Assembly (NCBI GenBank): GCA_004151065.3
Contig: NWUY0300003947.1
Location: forward strand, 58,695-83,795
DNA: 25,101 nucleotides
Direction: 5' to 3'
From: Larix sibirica
Taxonomy: Eukaryota > Streptophyta > Pinopsida > Pinales > Pinaceae
The position numbers were made by a program, and so were the translations under genes. Below, piece by piece: positions 8,287 to 18,290 of this stretch (the stretch's first letter is position 1; each line of letters starts with the position of its first letter). Below the pieces are notes generated by a model. That model searched no databases. It was not told the origin of the DNA and worked only from the letters and a program-made list of their open reading frames with translations.

Positions 8287-8812
8287 CCTTGAACAATATG
8301 TCATTACCCCCAAATACCTCAAAGGTGAAAAATGCCTCCAAATATGTGAAACACACCTCAAGCACTGTGTATTTACCCCAAAAGACCCCTTCAAATGTGA
8401 AATACACCTCAAATACACGGAAGCCCCTCCATTAGGATTATTTTACCCCCTTCTTGACATGTGCCATGCTCTAACCACCACCTTGAAGAGAGCGTTCAAT
8501 ATTAAGTGGTCCTTTGACCATGCCTAGTGCAATTTTAAAGCCATGTGGCACCTTCACAATGTGTCCTTACCCCTAAATACCTCAAAGGTTAAAAATGACT
8601 CAAAATATGTGAAACACACCTTAAACATCATGTATTTACCCCAAAACACCTCTTCAAATGTGAAATACACCTCCAATTACATGGAAGCTCCTCCATTAGG
8701 ATTATTTCACCCCTTCTTACCATGTGCCATGTTCTAACCACCACCTTCAAGAGGGAATTTAATATTAAGTGGGACTTTTACAATTCCTAGTGCAATTTTA
8801 GAGCCACAAGGC
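8287..8812. repeat. 263-bp tandem duplication with internal sub-repeats
   Basis: Unit 1 (about 8287-8549) and unit 2 (about 8550-8812) match at offsets of 263-264: aaatacctcaaagg at 8312 and 8575, attagg at 8431 and 8695, cctagtgcaatttta at 8523 and 8786. A third unit begins (about 8813-8835) and fades. Within units, a motif of the form tccaaatatgtgaaa recurs at about 8268, 8337 and 8390, so an older short repeat underlies the long one. Open frames across both units share the peptide EAPPLGLF, which follows from the DNA repeat. The block is upstream of the minus-strand TATA box at 8020-8027. Confidence 0.9.
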
Positions 8813-9068
8813 ACCTTTACAAGTACGGTGTTTTCTCCTTTGGGCTTTATTTGACCCCTACCTTGCCATAAACTGTGCCTTGGAAATTTCCCAAGGATGG
8901 TTGTTCTTCATCTAAGTCTCCCTTCAATCTTACATAATCCATCCATGTTGTCCCAATACCCTAGGTTTGTCTATGTGTAGGGCACTCCATCAATGATGCA
9001 ATAAAGTAGTGATGCATGCCCCCAAACTTGTAGCCAAGCCTCTAATAAGGTAGGGAAATCCTCATTGG
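8813..9068. other. Non-coding interval before the copia element
   Basis: No gene or clear repeat after the third partial unit. A near-palindrome ccttggaaatttcccaagg lies at 8878-8896. The sequence ends at attgg (9064-9068), directly outside the copia LTR; these five bases are the candidate target-site duplication, but the partner is beyond the sequenced end of the other LTR. Confidence 0.5.
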
Positions 9069-9557
9069 TGTTAGAGAATAATAGGATTAGGTAGATCAAT
9101 GAGCTAGTATTCCAATAGAGTGGCGATGTCTAAAGACACGATTACATCACTTTATAAGCACAACCAAGAATAACTCAACATATATAAATGTAAGAAACCA
9201 AACTATTTCCACACACAATGCACTACAAACATGTCAAGTACATGTTGTTTAAATCAATCCATAGGGCCATCTTATATAGCATCAATATGTAACCAACTCC
9301 CTTAAAGTGAGGAAGACAAGGTCCACATAAATTGGTGAGGGCACGTAAGAAGCTCCTCGATTTATACCTTGTTCTACACACTAGTTGGTTGTTTTGTTCT
9401 AATTGTCTGATTGGTTGGAGCCTACTCAACCATTTAATCAATCCCTTTATTCAATCACTCAATCAACTACTTGGATAACTCTTATAGTAAAATATTGACT
9501 CACTCTCTACAAAAGATCCATATGTGTGATAACCCCGCATATCCTATTATTCCAACA
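9069..9557 (-). mobile_element. Copia 3' LTR (489 bp)
   Basis: On the minus strand it begins TGTTGGAATAATAGG (9557 leftwards) and ends CCTATTATTCTCTAACA (to 9069), so the ends are near-perfect inverted repeats with TG...CA termini. The first 230 plus-strand bases match 13848-14084. A minus-strand TATATAAG box at 9271-9278 is a plausible promoter core, and the other LTR has a related TATATAAT. The small minus-strand frame at 9223-9441 is incidental. Confidence 0.88.
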
Positions 9558-9576
9558 ACACCCCCCCTCCCATTAG
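9558..9576 (-). other. Copia polypurine tract
   Basis: The plus-strand acaccccccctcccatta is TAATGGGAGGGGGGTGT on the minus strand, ending at the TG of the 3' LTR. It is a long G-rich purine run in exactly the position needed for plus-strand priming. Confidence 0.8.
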
Positions 9577-9699
9577 CATAATTCTTTGGAGATTCAAGAA
9601 GCAAAATTAATTCTATACACCCTCCCATAATTGTAGCTTCCTAAAGCCTAAGCATAGCCCAAAGTTTCATAGACTTAGCTTCCAAGAGAGGCTTCATAA

Positions 9700-10200
9700 A
9701 TATAATAGTAACACAATCATCTATCCTATAACAATGAAGATTCACAACATTTTGTGTATTGATTATCTCAAATTACGAGCATGAAACTCCACATACTTCA
9801 TCTTGTTGTCTGCAACATGATTTTCTACAACTTGTATTGCACTTTGATTGTCACATTATACCATATTCGATGACTTGACTAGAAAACCAAGTTCACGCAC
9901 GAGGTGTCAAATCTATATGGCCTCTATGCTAGCATGCACTACACCGCAATATTATGATTTTGTGGTTGATAAATAAACCAACTTATGCTTTTTATAGGAC
10001 CAAACAATGGGTTTGGATCCAAGTTGAAACACATAGCTAGATGTAGACTTGATGGTGTCACCTTCTCCAGCCCAGTGTAAGTCAATGTAACTGACTAACT
10101 AGTTCACTTCATTACTATAATACTTTACACCAAGCTGATAAGGGCCCTTGATATAACAACCTATTATCTTTGTTGCTTTAAGGTGACTTTCTTGCCAATC
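9700..10200 (-). pseudogene. Copia RNase H and Pol C-terminus, degenerate
   Basis: The minus-strand frame gives KSTSSYVFQLGS (about 10050), then LVYLSTTKS*Y (a damaged LSSTEAEY motif), EAI*I*HLVRELG, CDNQSAIQVVENH (CDNQS at 9855-9841) and KMKYVEFHARNLR. This is the usual order of motifs in copia RNase H. Stops lie where Glu, Trp and Arg are expected: the tag in EAI*I is a TGG change and the tga after it a CGA change, while the Glu-to-stop needs a transversion. RNase H would remove RNA from the RNA:DNA hybrid during reverse transcription; this copy is dead. The boundary with RT upstream is indistinct because of further frame changes. Confidence 0.8.
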
Positions 10201-10299
10201 CTACATAAATCAAGAAACCACACAAACAACAAAGCAAATATCAAGTTGACTATGAGTTAAAATAATAAGACTACTAACATGATGTCAATAGAGTGTAGC

Positions 10300-10990
10300 A
10301 TCAACTTTCGAAGAATCACACTTCTTGGTTAAATTCACTTTCAACTGATAAGGTGTAGTGCAAGTTTTTTAGTCTTCCATTATGAAATTCTATAATTTTT
10401 CAGCACATACTTAGGTTGAAAAATAAATATACCATCATCCATTTATAAGATTTGGATGCCCAAAAGGAAATGCAATAGACCAAGGTCAGTCACCTTAAAT
10501 GTACATGTTAATGTTTCTTCAAACCCAAAATTAAATTAAGATTGCTTCCAATAATGACTAGGTCATCCACATACAATGTAATAATTAATGTCTCGCCATT
10601 TACATGTAATGCATGGATATTATGATCTAATTCACACCATTTGAAATCGATATTGAGGAAAAAGTGTTCAATTTTTTCATACCATGCCTTGAGGGTTTGT
10701 TTCAAACCATACAAGGCTTTCTTCAATATGCACATACTAGTGCCATCCTTATGAAAACTAGGGGGGTGATCTATATAAATCTCTTCAATGAGATCACCAT
10801 GCAGAAAAGCACTTTTGACATCCATGTAATGTACCTCCCATTTGAAGTAAGCAACCAATGGAATCGATTTCATCTTTGCAAGCGAGGAAAAGGTCTCAGT
10901 ATAGTCGATGCCTTCTTGTTGAGAAAAACCCTTAGCTACCAAACAATCCTCATGTCTTTAAACAATGCCTTCAAATGTGAATTTGGTCTT
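10300..10990 (-). pseudogene. Copia reverse transcriptase, degenerate but with open catalytic core
   Basis: An open run of 144 codons (10942-10511) covers the palm core. VAKGFSQQEGIDYTETFSS (codons 2-20) is the copia entry motif, YMDVKSAFLHGDL (codons 39-51) holds the first catalytic Asp, KKALYGLKQ is at codons 74-82, and YVDD is at codons 124-127 with both catalytic Asp residues. Beyond the stop at 10508-10510 the thumb region continues in broken form, with recognisable pieces such as a remnant of the LYR-x2-SLIxLTHS motif near 10250-10300. Upstream, a stop (taa) near 10958 separates the block from the integrase side. RT would copy the element RNA into DNA. It is the least damaged part of the element, but it cannot be translated as part of a full Pol. 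Confidence 0.88.
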
Positions 10991-11439
10991 GTAGACCCAT
11001 TGACATTTCATTATATTATTTCGTAAATCCCATGTGTAATTCTTCATCAAGGAACGATACTCATCAACCATAGCAATTTCCTATTTAGGTCGACCATGTG
11101 CGTATGCATATGGATCACATGCCTTTGGCACACATGTCATTAGAGCAACACTACCATGTCAGTTCAAATTTTGAGTTTTTCTTGAGTCATTGATGTCTCC
11201 TACATCAACTCCAGCAACTTCAATGGTCTTGTTCGCCCATTTGGGAATACAAACCCTAATTGTTGAAGGAGTTATTATGTCAAGATCATCATTTCTGGAT
11301 CGAATAGGGGTCCCAAAGCTTGTAGTTAGTTCTATTGTGGAATGTCAATTGTAATCGATTTAGGAAAATAAGTCAATTGACTAGTCGAAGGTGCTACGAA
11401 GTAGTCAATCGATCCAGATTTCCCTAATATTTCTAAAGA

Positions 11440-12439
11440 TTTTTGCTCAACAAGCCATAAGAGGAATTCAATGGAGCAATATATAGTTGAAATCATTTCA
11501 TCAAAGACAACATCTCTTGGGTAGATAGTCTCCTATTTGGAAAGGTCAAACAACATGTGGGTCTTTAAATCTTTAGAATAGCCATCATGATACAAGCATG
11601 ACCTTTCACATCTAGTTTCTTCCTTCCGTCATCTAGAATATGAACCCACACTATGCATACAAAGGTTCTAAGATGTCTGATTGGGGATTTTATTCCACTC
11701 CATTTTTTGACTGGAGCACATCCCATATAGATTTAGTTGGAATCAAATTTAACAAATAGTTTGAATAATATACAGTTTTTGCCCAAGGCTTAATTGATAG
11801 ACCTTTGGCTTGAAGCAAACAATGTATCGTTTCTACCAAAGTTTGACTCTTTATTTTAGCAATGCCATTCTATTGAGGTGTGTAAGGTACACATATTTTC
11901 CAAGAGATTCATTTATGTGACAAGTAAATTTCAAAATTCTTGCCTACATATTCTCATCCATTGTTCAATCTTAAACATTCCATAGGTCAACCACTTTGTT
12001 TTTTAACAAATGCACTAAATTCCTTAAACTTTTTTAAGATGAGACTCTAATTCTTTGAGGAATACACCCAAATATACCAAGAAAAATCATCAATGAATGA
12101 AAATCCATCCCTTGCACTAGCTAGTGATGGTTTGTTCAAGGAACACAGGTCACTATGGACAAGTTCCAACCAAGAATTTACTGTCTAAGCTTTCCCTTTT
12201 TCAAAGGAAACTTGATGATTCTTGTCAACCATACATGTTTCATATACTCCATCATGGAGAGAAACCTTAGGTATTCTGGTAACATGTTGTGTTTCACCTT
12301 TAGTTTTAAGCTTCCAAAATTTAGATGTCCGAGTCAATCACACCAAACTCTACTATGATCGTCAGTGTGAACTATGAGTGTAGTCAGTTTTGAGTCTTTC
12401 TTGTGAAAATCACAGAACTTATACAATCTATCATTTGGA
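11440..12439 (-). pseudogene. Copia integrase, degenerate, catalytic residues lost
   Basis: Downstream of protease on the minus strand come a GAG-pre-integrase remnant (CMVDKNHQVSFEKGK, about 12220) and then the core. The first catalytic Asp is in LVHSDLCS (Asp codon 12151-12149), followed by DGFSFIDDFSWY. The second, in the LRSDNGGE-type motif, reads LRLNNG*EY, so Asp has become Asn (codon 11965-11963). The motif TPQQNGxxER reads TPQ*NGIAKI, so the catalytic Glu has become Lys (codon 11857-11855) and a Gln codon has become TAG. Both residue losses are G-to-A changes. Coding-like text continues with stops to about 11440. It would have inserted copia cDNA into the chromosome. Confidence 0.82.
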
Positions 12440-12799
12440 TCAAGGAAATGTCAACAAAAACATGAACAAATTGTGCATACCCTTCATAATAAACCAATTT
12501 GGCCAAAACTCTACCTTCTTGCTAGTACATGTTAGTTGGGGTACAAATAGTAAATTTGCACTCAAGATAGGTACATGATACACATCAATGATCACACTAT
12601 TCTGGCATTCAATCATTCCACAACCAACAAAAATAAGTGCATAATCATTTACTACAAAGATATTTTTTTCTATAGCCTCTTTTAATGAAGAGAGGATGGA
12701 AGCATTGTTAGCCATGTGATGGGTGCAACCACAATCAACTATCCATTCACTTTGGGAAGTATGAGCATTCAAGGATTGAGAGGCATTAACAATAAACAT
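12440..12799 (-). pseudogene. Copia protease region
   Basis: An open run of 119 codons. Residues 19-29 read WIVDCGCTHHM, the copia protease active-site block normally WIVDSGCTHHM; the D-S/T-G triad is changed to D-C-G (12736-12728), which would probably abolish an aspartic protease. The next part (DVYHVPILSANLLFVPQLT, residues 72-90) is the conserved VPxLxxNLLSVxQL segment that leads into the GAG-pre-integrase domain. The first Met is not a biological start, since this is the middle of a Gag-Pol polyprotein; gag lies immediately upstream (13688-12800). Confidence 0.85.
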
Positions 12800-13688
12800 A
12801 TAGTAGTATATGCCTCACCTTCTGAAGTTCATGTTTATAGGTTAGTCGATCTTCCAATCAACATGTCTCCTTCAACTTTCTTCACTTCCTCCTCCGATCC
12901 CTTGGTATTCTACCAACAAGTCTTCTCCATATGTCCCAATTTTTTGTCATAGTCGCGGGACTTATTCTTCCTAACTTTCCTAGTCAAAGTTTAATCATCA
13001 TGTGTTTTTTATCACTTTGGTCAATACTATCATGTTGTTTCTCCTATCGACCTCTTTCTCTGTAATTTTATTGATCTTTTCCCTTCAACAAATGGGCATG
13101 TTGCTTGATCTCAAGTTTCCCTTCATCAAGCAATCTTTCTTGTGTCGTAATCAATCAATCATATAAAGAGACAAAGGAATAATCCTTAACATCATCTTTT
13201 ATGGAGGTATAGCAAGCATGGAATGTCAAACATAACAGATCATATGGTGCATTTAGATTCATTAGGATCAGTTCTATGAGTTGACCATCCTTGTTGGGGA
13301 AATCCTTTCCGCATTTACCTAGTTTTGACTAAAGTTCTTCAATTCTTTTAAAAGAAAGATGATCCAGAGAGATCAATTATTTCTCAATTGATATAACCCA
13401 ACTTTAATTTGTTTTATCAAGCAGAATCTCTGACTTTTTCTAGATAGCATTCAGGTAATCGATCCCACTTGTATAAAAGTGAATCTTGCTATAGATGTTG
13501 GTCATGACTCCTATCTCCTCATCCTTATTCTTATAGATGACAAAATTCTATAGTTCATCCTTTGGATATAGAACCACAAGTTTCATAAACTAACACAACA
13601 CCTTACTCTTCAACAATGTTGCCATATTTTATGCCCAAGTCCCATATTTGTGGCCATTCAAAACCATAGGTTTTTGCTTGGAACTCAT
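12800..13688 (-). pseudogene. Copia gag, degenerate
   Basis: The minus-strand ATG at 13688-13686 starts MSSKQKPMVLNGHKYGTWA, a typical copia Gag opening (a NG-x-NYxxW-like segment). The stop that follows comes where the family has further coding sequence. Several frame-consistent blocks continue leftwards with stops (for example WVISIEK, LDEGKLEIKQHAHLLKG). Near 12960-12915 the sequence SRDYDKKLGHMEKTCW is a CCHC zinc knuckle in which the first two cysteines have been lost while GH and the last Cys remain. Gag would form the virus-like particle and bind RNA. The ATG lies about 145 bp downstream of the PBS, a normal leader length. Confidence 0.75.
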
Positions 13689-13833
13689 AATGTCGATCTA
13701 CTCATCTAATCCTAGATTTAATTTGCGAGTCCAAACTTTGAGTTAATCTACAAGATAGATTCAACAAGTCAGGAGTGCGTACAACCAACAAACTCCACAA
13801 GACTTGTAGACAACATGCTAGATCTCAAACCAC

Positions 13834-13847
13834 CAACATTGATACCA
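13834..13847 (-). other. Copia primer-binding site
   Basis: On the minus strand TGGTATCAATGTTG follows directly after the ...CTGTCA end of the 5' LTR. The first eight bases are identical to TGGTATCAGAGC, the initiator tRNA-Met complement used by most plant copia elements; the remainder has diverged. Confidence 0.8.
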
Positions 13848-14084
13848 TGACAGAGAATTAGAGGATTAGGTAGATTAAAGAGCTAGTATTCCAACTAAGT
13901 GGTGGTGTATAAAGACATTGTTACAACATTTAATTACAACTAAGCATAGATCAACATACATATTAGTGTAAGAAACCAAAAGACTTTCATACACAATACA
14001 CTACACACATGTTCGCTACCTGTTATGTAGATTGACCCATAGGGCCATATTATATAGCACCAACATAGATCCATCTTAAACCTG
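13848..14084 (-). mobile_element. Copia 5' LTR, partial, cut by assembly gap
   Basis: The plus-strand tgacagagaatta onward aligns with 9069-9300 of the other LTR (for example gagctagtattccaa, gtaagaaaccaaa and ccatagggccat are shared). Only 237 of an expected 490 bp are present before the N at 14085. About one base in four differs between the LTRs. Confidence 0.85.
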
Positions 14085-14085
14085 N
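14085..14085. other. Assembly gap (single N) at the duplication junction
   Basis: Left of it is unfinished copia 5' LTR (ending cctg). Right of it is mid-gag/protease gypsy sequence (ccaagaag) that matches 3072 onwards. The N therefore joins two unrelated interior points of the same 11-kb sequence, which marks it as a scaffold join. Confidence 0.9.
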
Positions 14086-14320
14086 CCAAGAAGAAGAACC
14101 TTCTAGCCATAGAGTCAAGTAAGGAGTTAGAAAGCAACTGGAATGTGGAAGAGAAGATTATTTGTACCACAATGCAGAAGTAGGTGAATCTAAGTAGCCT
14201 TCACCCTAAGGAAGAGAAAGAGATGAAAAAACACTTCCACATTAAGGTCTAAGTCAAGAAGGCCAAGATCGATACTCTATTCGATTCTGGTTAGCAGAGG
14301 GTCTGGTACGTAAGCCTGGA

Positions 14321-14849
14321 TTGAAAGTACATGGTCACCCTAATCCCTACCCATTGGGATGGGTAAATAAGGATGCAAAGCTCAAAGTCACAAAACAATT
14401 CAAGATTAATTTTTCCATTAGTGAAAAGTATATTGATGATGTGGAGGTAGACGTAGTACCCAAGGATTTTTGTGGCGTAGTGTTTGGAATCCCCTACATG
14501 TATATGAGGGATGCAATCTTCTTGAGGAGAACCAATCAATACCGCTTGATCAAGGACAGTAAATCCTTCATCATCAACACACACAAAGGTAAATCAAAGA
14601 TCTCTTTGGTAAGTTCCAACCAAGCAAAAAGTTTGATCAATCCAAGTAGGAAGTTTGTATTGCTTTTCTTAAGACAAAATAAACAAGAAGATGAAACAAT
14701 AAAAGTGAAGGCATCCCTAAAGGGATGTACCAAAGAGCATAAACACCAGTTGGAGAACCTTTTGCGGGAATTTAGAGAAGTGTTCTAGGAGCCTAAGGGG
14801 ATACCTCCGCGGAGGGAGGTGGATCACAAGATACGGTTATTTCTAGATT
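14321..14849 (+). pseudogene. Gypsy protease-to-RT spacer, copy 2
   Basis: Identical in translation to 3307-3835: 155 open codons, TAG at 14786-14788, then the IPPRREVDH-type motif and abrupt loss of RT homology near 14849. That the same deletion junction and the same stop occur in both copies shows that the duplication, real or artefactual, postdates all this decay. Confidence 0.75.
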
Positions 14850-14890
14850 CTTTATGTCGAATATCGAGCGATACCCACAATACATAAAAG

Positions 14891-15591
14891 GATGAATAGA
14901 CAAAAGATGAAGACTTAAAAGAGTTACTTCAAAAACTACAAGGCCAATTTCATGTAGAAGAAGGTGATAGCAAGGATGACTATAATATCCAGGATAGGTT
15001 ATTGTACAAGTTGGACAACCTTTGTGATCCTTGAGGTGAGAGATTTCAATTTATCAAAGAGGCACACACCTCCAAATTTGCAGGGCATTTTGGTGTAGAG
15101 AATATAGTTGCAAACTTACATAGGTATGCTCATTGTCCTAGAATGAAAGAAGATGTAGCTCGGTTTATTAGAGGATGCATACTTTTTGTACAAGAAAGCC
15201 CAGTAATAGGAAGCAAGGTCTATACCATCCCTTACCTTTTCCTACAAGACCATGGGAGTGCATCTCCATGGACTTTGTGGGTTTCAACAAGATGTACATT
15301 CTTATGCCTTGTGAAAAGACCATAAGAGGATAGGAAGCAGTGAACATGCTCTTTGAACATGTCTGGGAGAACTTTGGGATACCTAGAAGCATCATCTTAG
15401 ACATGGATACTAGATTTCTTAGTGCCTTTTGGATTACACTTCGGAAGAAAATAGACATGAAGTTGAAAATATCTACATCATTACATCCACAGACATATGG
15501 TTAGATAGAAATAGTCAACAGGACTTTGGTACAACTTTTGAGGGGTTACAATCAGAAGCACCTAAAGGCTTGGATGAAAACTTGATATATA
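14891..15591 (+). pseudogene. Gypsy integrase core, copy 2
   Basis: Same state as in copy 1: His at 15065 and 15086, Cys at 15176 with its partner changed to Phe, catalytic Asp at 15271 and 15400 and Glu at 15508, and stops at 15032, 15331 and 15502. No difference from copy 1 was seen in this interval. Confidence 0.8.
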
Positions 15592-16284
15592 TTCAACACT
15601 CTTATAACATAACAGTCCACACTTCCATTGGTAAGATTCCCTTTGAAAATTCTTTTGGATATTTACCACCTTCACCTCTAGATGTTGTATATGGACAACA
15701 CGAGGGAGTGAGGGAAGACACCACAGGTGAAGCATTAAGAGCTGAAAATTTCATTGGTACGATTGGCCAAATCCATTTATAAGTATAGGAAGCATTGAAT
15801 AAGTCACGGGAAAAATACAAGGCTAGGTATAACTAACACAGGGTTGAAAATTCATTCAAAGTGGGAGATAGAGTATGGTTACACCTAAACAAGGAAATAA
15901 TACAGGGTCATGGTAAGAAGATAAAGGCTCTGAGGTATGGTCTTTCGAGGTATTGGAAAAGGTGGGAGATAATGCCTACAAACTCAATCTATCCCCATAC
16001 ATGCGCTTTTACTTTGTAGTGAATGTGAAAAAACTGAAACTCTATGAACCTTCCATGTTGGATCAGGAACTTGAGCAAGTATTACCTTCTATAGAGGACT
16101 TAGCATTAGAGGCTCAAGCAGAGTTAGCATAAGACACAGTTTTTCCGAAGAAGTCCATAACTACCATGTAGGTAAAGTATGAACTATGGTAGGTGGGGTT
16201 GAAAGGACAACTTCCAAACAACGGTTAATGGTACCCTAAGGAGAAGGTAGAGGAAAAATTTCCTCACCTCATTTAATAAAAGAT
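15534..16284 (+). pseudogene. Gypsy integrase C-terminus and Pol tail, copy 2
   Basis: Same as 4520-5270 apart from two substitutions, t-to-g at 15841 (changing the Met after the N*H stop region) and t-to-g at 16195 in the tail. Stops at 15780, 15786 and 15834 are shared with copy 1. Confidence 0.75.
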
Positions 16285-16317
16285 TGTGGGGACCAAAAGC
16301 ATCCCAAAATGGGGAGG

Positions 16318-17947
16318 TGTGATATGAAATGGATCAATATATAATTTTTCATCTATTTGGAGCTTTCACAATCGAAAGATTGGATGAATTGGCTTGTAGG
16401 GCCCATTTTATGGGCAGGTCTCATTTGGTAGATTTGGATACGAAACCTTTTGAGGCTTGTTTGAGGGTATAAATTATGGAATTTTGGGGGGTAAAATAAC
16501 CCTTCACTAGTGCCATGGTTTATGAAACGATTCGACACTTGGAGACCTTTCTAATGGTCCAAATATCACCTCAATCGGAGTCTGTATGAAGAAGTTATGC
16601 CTCTCGCAAGTTGACCCATCCAGTTGAACACCATAGTTTTGAGTTGATTCCACAACACCTCTCATTTCTCGCACATGTGGAGCTAGTCACTTGTGGAATT
16701 TCAAGAACATTCTAGAAGATCTAGAACCCTAAATCTAAACAAAAATCGAGGCATGTTAAATACCATACCATTAGGAGAAGAAGGGGTTGCATTTCTATTG
16801 TATTGTTCCATAGGTGAGCAATAATAAGGGGTGGTGGTGAAGAATAAATAGGGAGTAATATATTTTGTAGCATCCATTCAGGCCATAGTGTCCAAGGTAA
16901 CTCCATCACAAGTACCAATTTCCTTTTGCATTTTCATTCTACATAAAAGAGCAAGGCATGGTCCTCATTCCAGTTGGGTTTTTCCCCATAGGGGTTTTAC
17001 CAGCATAAATTTTGTGTCGAATGTGTGTGGATTGTGTATTTCTTGTTTCATCATTTCTCTTACAGTTCTAAAAAATAAACTAATTAAAAGAACTAGTGGT
17101 ATGATCCATTGTGACGAACTATTTGTTACACATAATTTTTGTCATCATCGTGATGATGGATAATGTGCCTTTTCCTTTGCCATATTCCCTAAAGGATATG
17201 CAGAATATTGCTTGGAAGATGAAACCTGTGAGGAAATTTCCCTTGAAAAAACCCTAATTTAAGAGGTTGTCCATCTTGATTTTTGAAAAAATGCGACAAC
17301 CCCTGATGTCGCAGGTTGCATCACCCCAGATTGTTACATTCTCTCATGTTGCATTTGTACAGGGTGTGACACTCTCTTTATGAAAAGAAAAAGAGAAGGT
17401 TCGAGGAGATTCTAGAATAAAGCCCTCATGGGCATTCATCTCTTCCTATTTGGGTGGATCTCAGCTGAATTCCTAAACCTTTGGAATCCTTCCCTATCCT
17501 TCTCCCCTCATTATCTCATCTCCCAACTATCCCTTTGAGATTATAAATACAAGCCCAAGCTCATGGAGTAAAGTATGGAATCTTTGATTTCATAGCCAAA
17601 TGATGGAGAAATTCTTATATTTCCACAGTGTTGTTGCCATTCCTTGACAGTCATTCTCTTGGAGAAAGACAAGCAAGTTGAGGAAAAGGCACCTTTGGGA
17701 GGAAGCCTACAACTCCAAGGCTATTGGTTGTATCTCTCTCTCTCTTCATTATTTATTAATACAGTAAATGCATTCTTATCCCACAATAACTTGTTCAAAT
17801 TTTTGTTGCACTCTTTCTTGGATGTATGCATAAGTTCTATGTAATTGCACTTGTATATTTTATTTTCTTATCTTGGGCAGGTGTTCTACCAAGATCGTAT
17901 AAGAGTGGAAGATACAAGACTAATATGAGGACAACCTTCAGATCACA
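16318..17947 (+). mobile_element. Gypsy 3' LTR, copy 2
   Basis: Same as 5304-6933 with one substitution (17697). PPT at 16305-16317, TATA box at 17542-17550, inferred end ATCACA at 17942-17947. Confidence 0.65.
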
Positions 17948-18270
17948 GGTTAGCCTCCAGACTAATTACATTCATGCTTTGAGAACTTGGGGAAAGAGTT
18001 GTGTTTCTATATGTTCTGTTCCAGTTTAAACTATCTAAACTAGGGAGGTCAGTTTGTATCCGCACTTACAGACTTATCCATAAACATTGTTCCAATGGAA
18101 TATCCACGTCAATTTACATATCATCAACTCTGCAAACAACATGTAACTTAAAAATCTTTTGGAACATAGCTTTGTTCCTTTGTAGATTCGACAAATGAGA
18201 AAACATCTTCAAATCAATATCCTCATCAAATCACCATATTTGATCTACTCAATCGCAGGACCTAGACTTT

Positions 18271-18290
18271 GTCCTCAACAATGACACCAA
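18271..18290 (-). other. Decayed antisense gypsy primer-binding site, copy 2
   Basis: Identical to 7257-7276. Confidence 0.55.

Larger units (their letters stand above)
7277..9068 (-). mobile_element. Putative antisense gypsy 5' LTR (limits approximate)
   Basis: About 1.8 kb with no recognisable protein gene, lying between the antisense primer-binding site and the copia element. Evidence for an LTR: the adjacent PBS, a good minus-strand TATA box (TATAAAAG, 8020-8027) about 740 bp from the PBS, and tandem repeats upstream of that box, where U3 enhancer repeats are often found. I could not fix the TG start or CA end, and the right side may be truncated by the copia insertion. A second LTR of this element is not visible in the window. 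Confidence 0.45.
9069..14084 (-). mobile_element. Ty1/copia LTR retrotransposon, copy 1, minus strand, right LTR truncated
   Basis: Complete except for part of the 5' LTR. In transcription order (right to left): 5' LTR (13848-14084, cut by the gap), PBS (13834-13847), gag (from 13688), protease (active site 12728-12736), integrase (about 12439-11440), RT (about 10990-10300), RNase H (about 10200-9700), PPT (9558-9576), 3' LTR (9069-9557). Integrase before RT defines Ty1/copia (Pseudoviridae). The overlapping parts of the two LTRs agree at only about three quarters of positions by eye, so the insertion is old. All domains carry stops or frameshifts, and two integrase catalytic residues are lost. 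Confidence 0.92.
14086..17947 (+). mobile_element. Ty3/gypsy remnant, copy 2
   Basis: Same element as 3072-6933 and equally dead: protease triad remnant at 14283-14291, no RT or RNase H, broken integrase, PPT at 16305-16317, LTR from 16318. The zinc-knuckle end of gag present in copy 1 is absent because this piece begins later. Differences from copy 1 inside the element are at 14096, 14109, 15841, 16195 and 17697. Confidence 0.85.

Noticed and set aside
8252-8737. Two plus-strand small proteins sharing EAPPLGLF as a novel repeat-protein family
   Set aside because: The similarity is the 263-bp DNA repeat itself. Differences between units do not favour silent sites by eye, and the block lies in probable LTR U3.
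8287-8812. CRISPR-like array
   Set aside because: The repeats are long, adjacent and spacerless, and the surroundings are plant retrotransposons.
8878-8896. Near-palindrome ccttggaaatttcccaagg
   Set aside because: Short, imperfect and isolated, with no associated promoter or repeat; compatible with chance.
10664-11026. Plus-strand 120-codon frame
   Set aside because: It is the antisense shadow of the copia RT, whose minus-strand frame has clear catalytic motifs.
13940-14170. Minus-strand open frame of 76 codons crossing the gap
   Set aside because: It contains the N as an undefined residue and joins copia LTR to gypsy sequence, so it is a product of the scaffold join.
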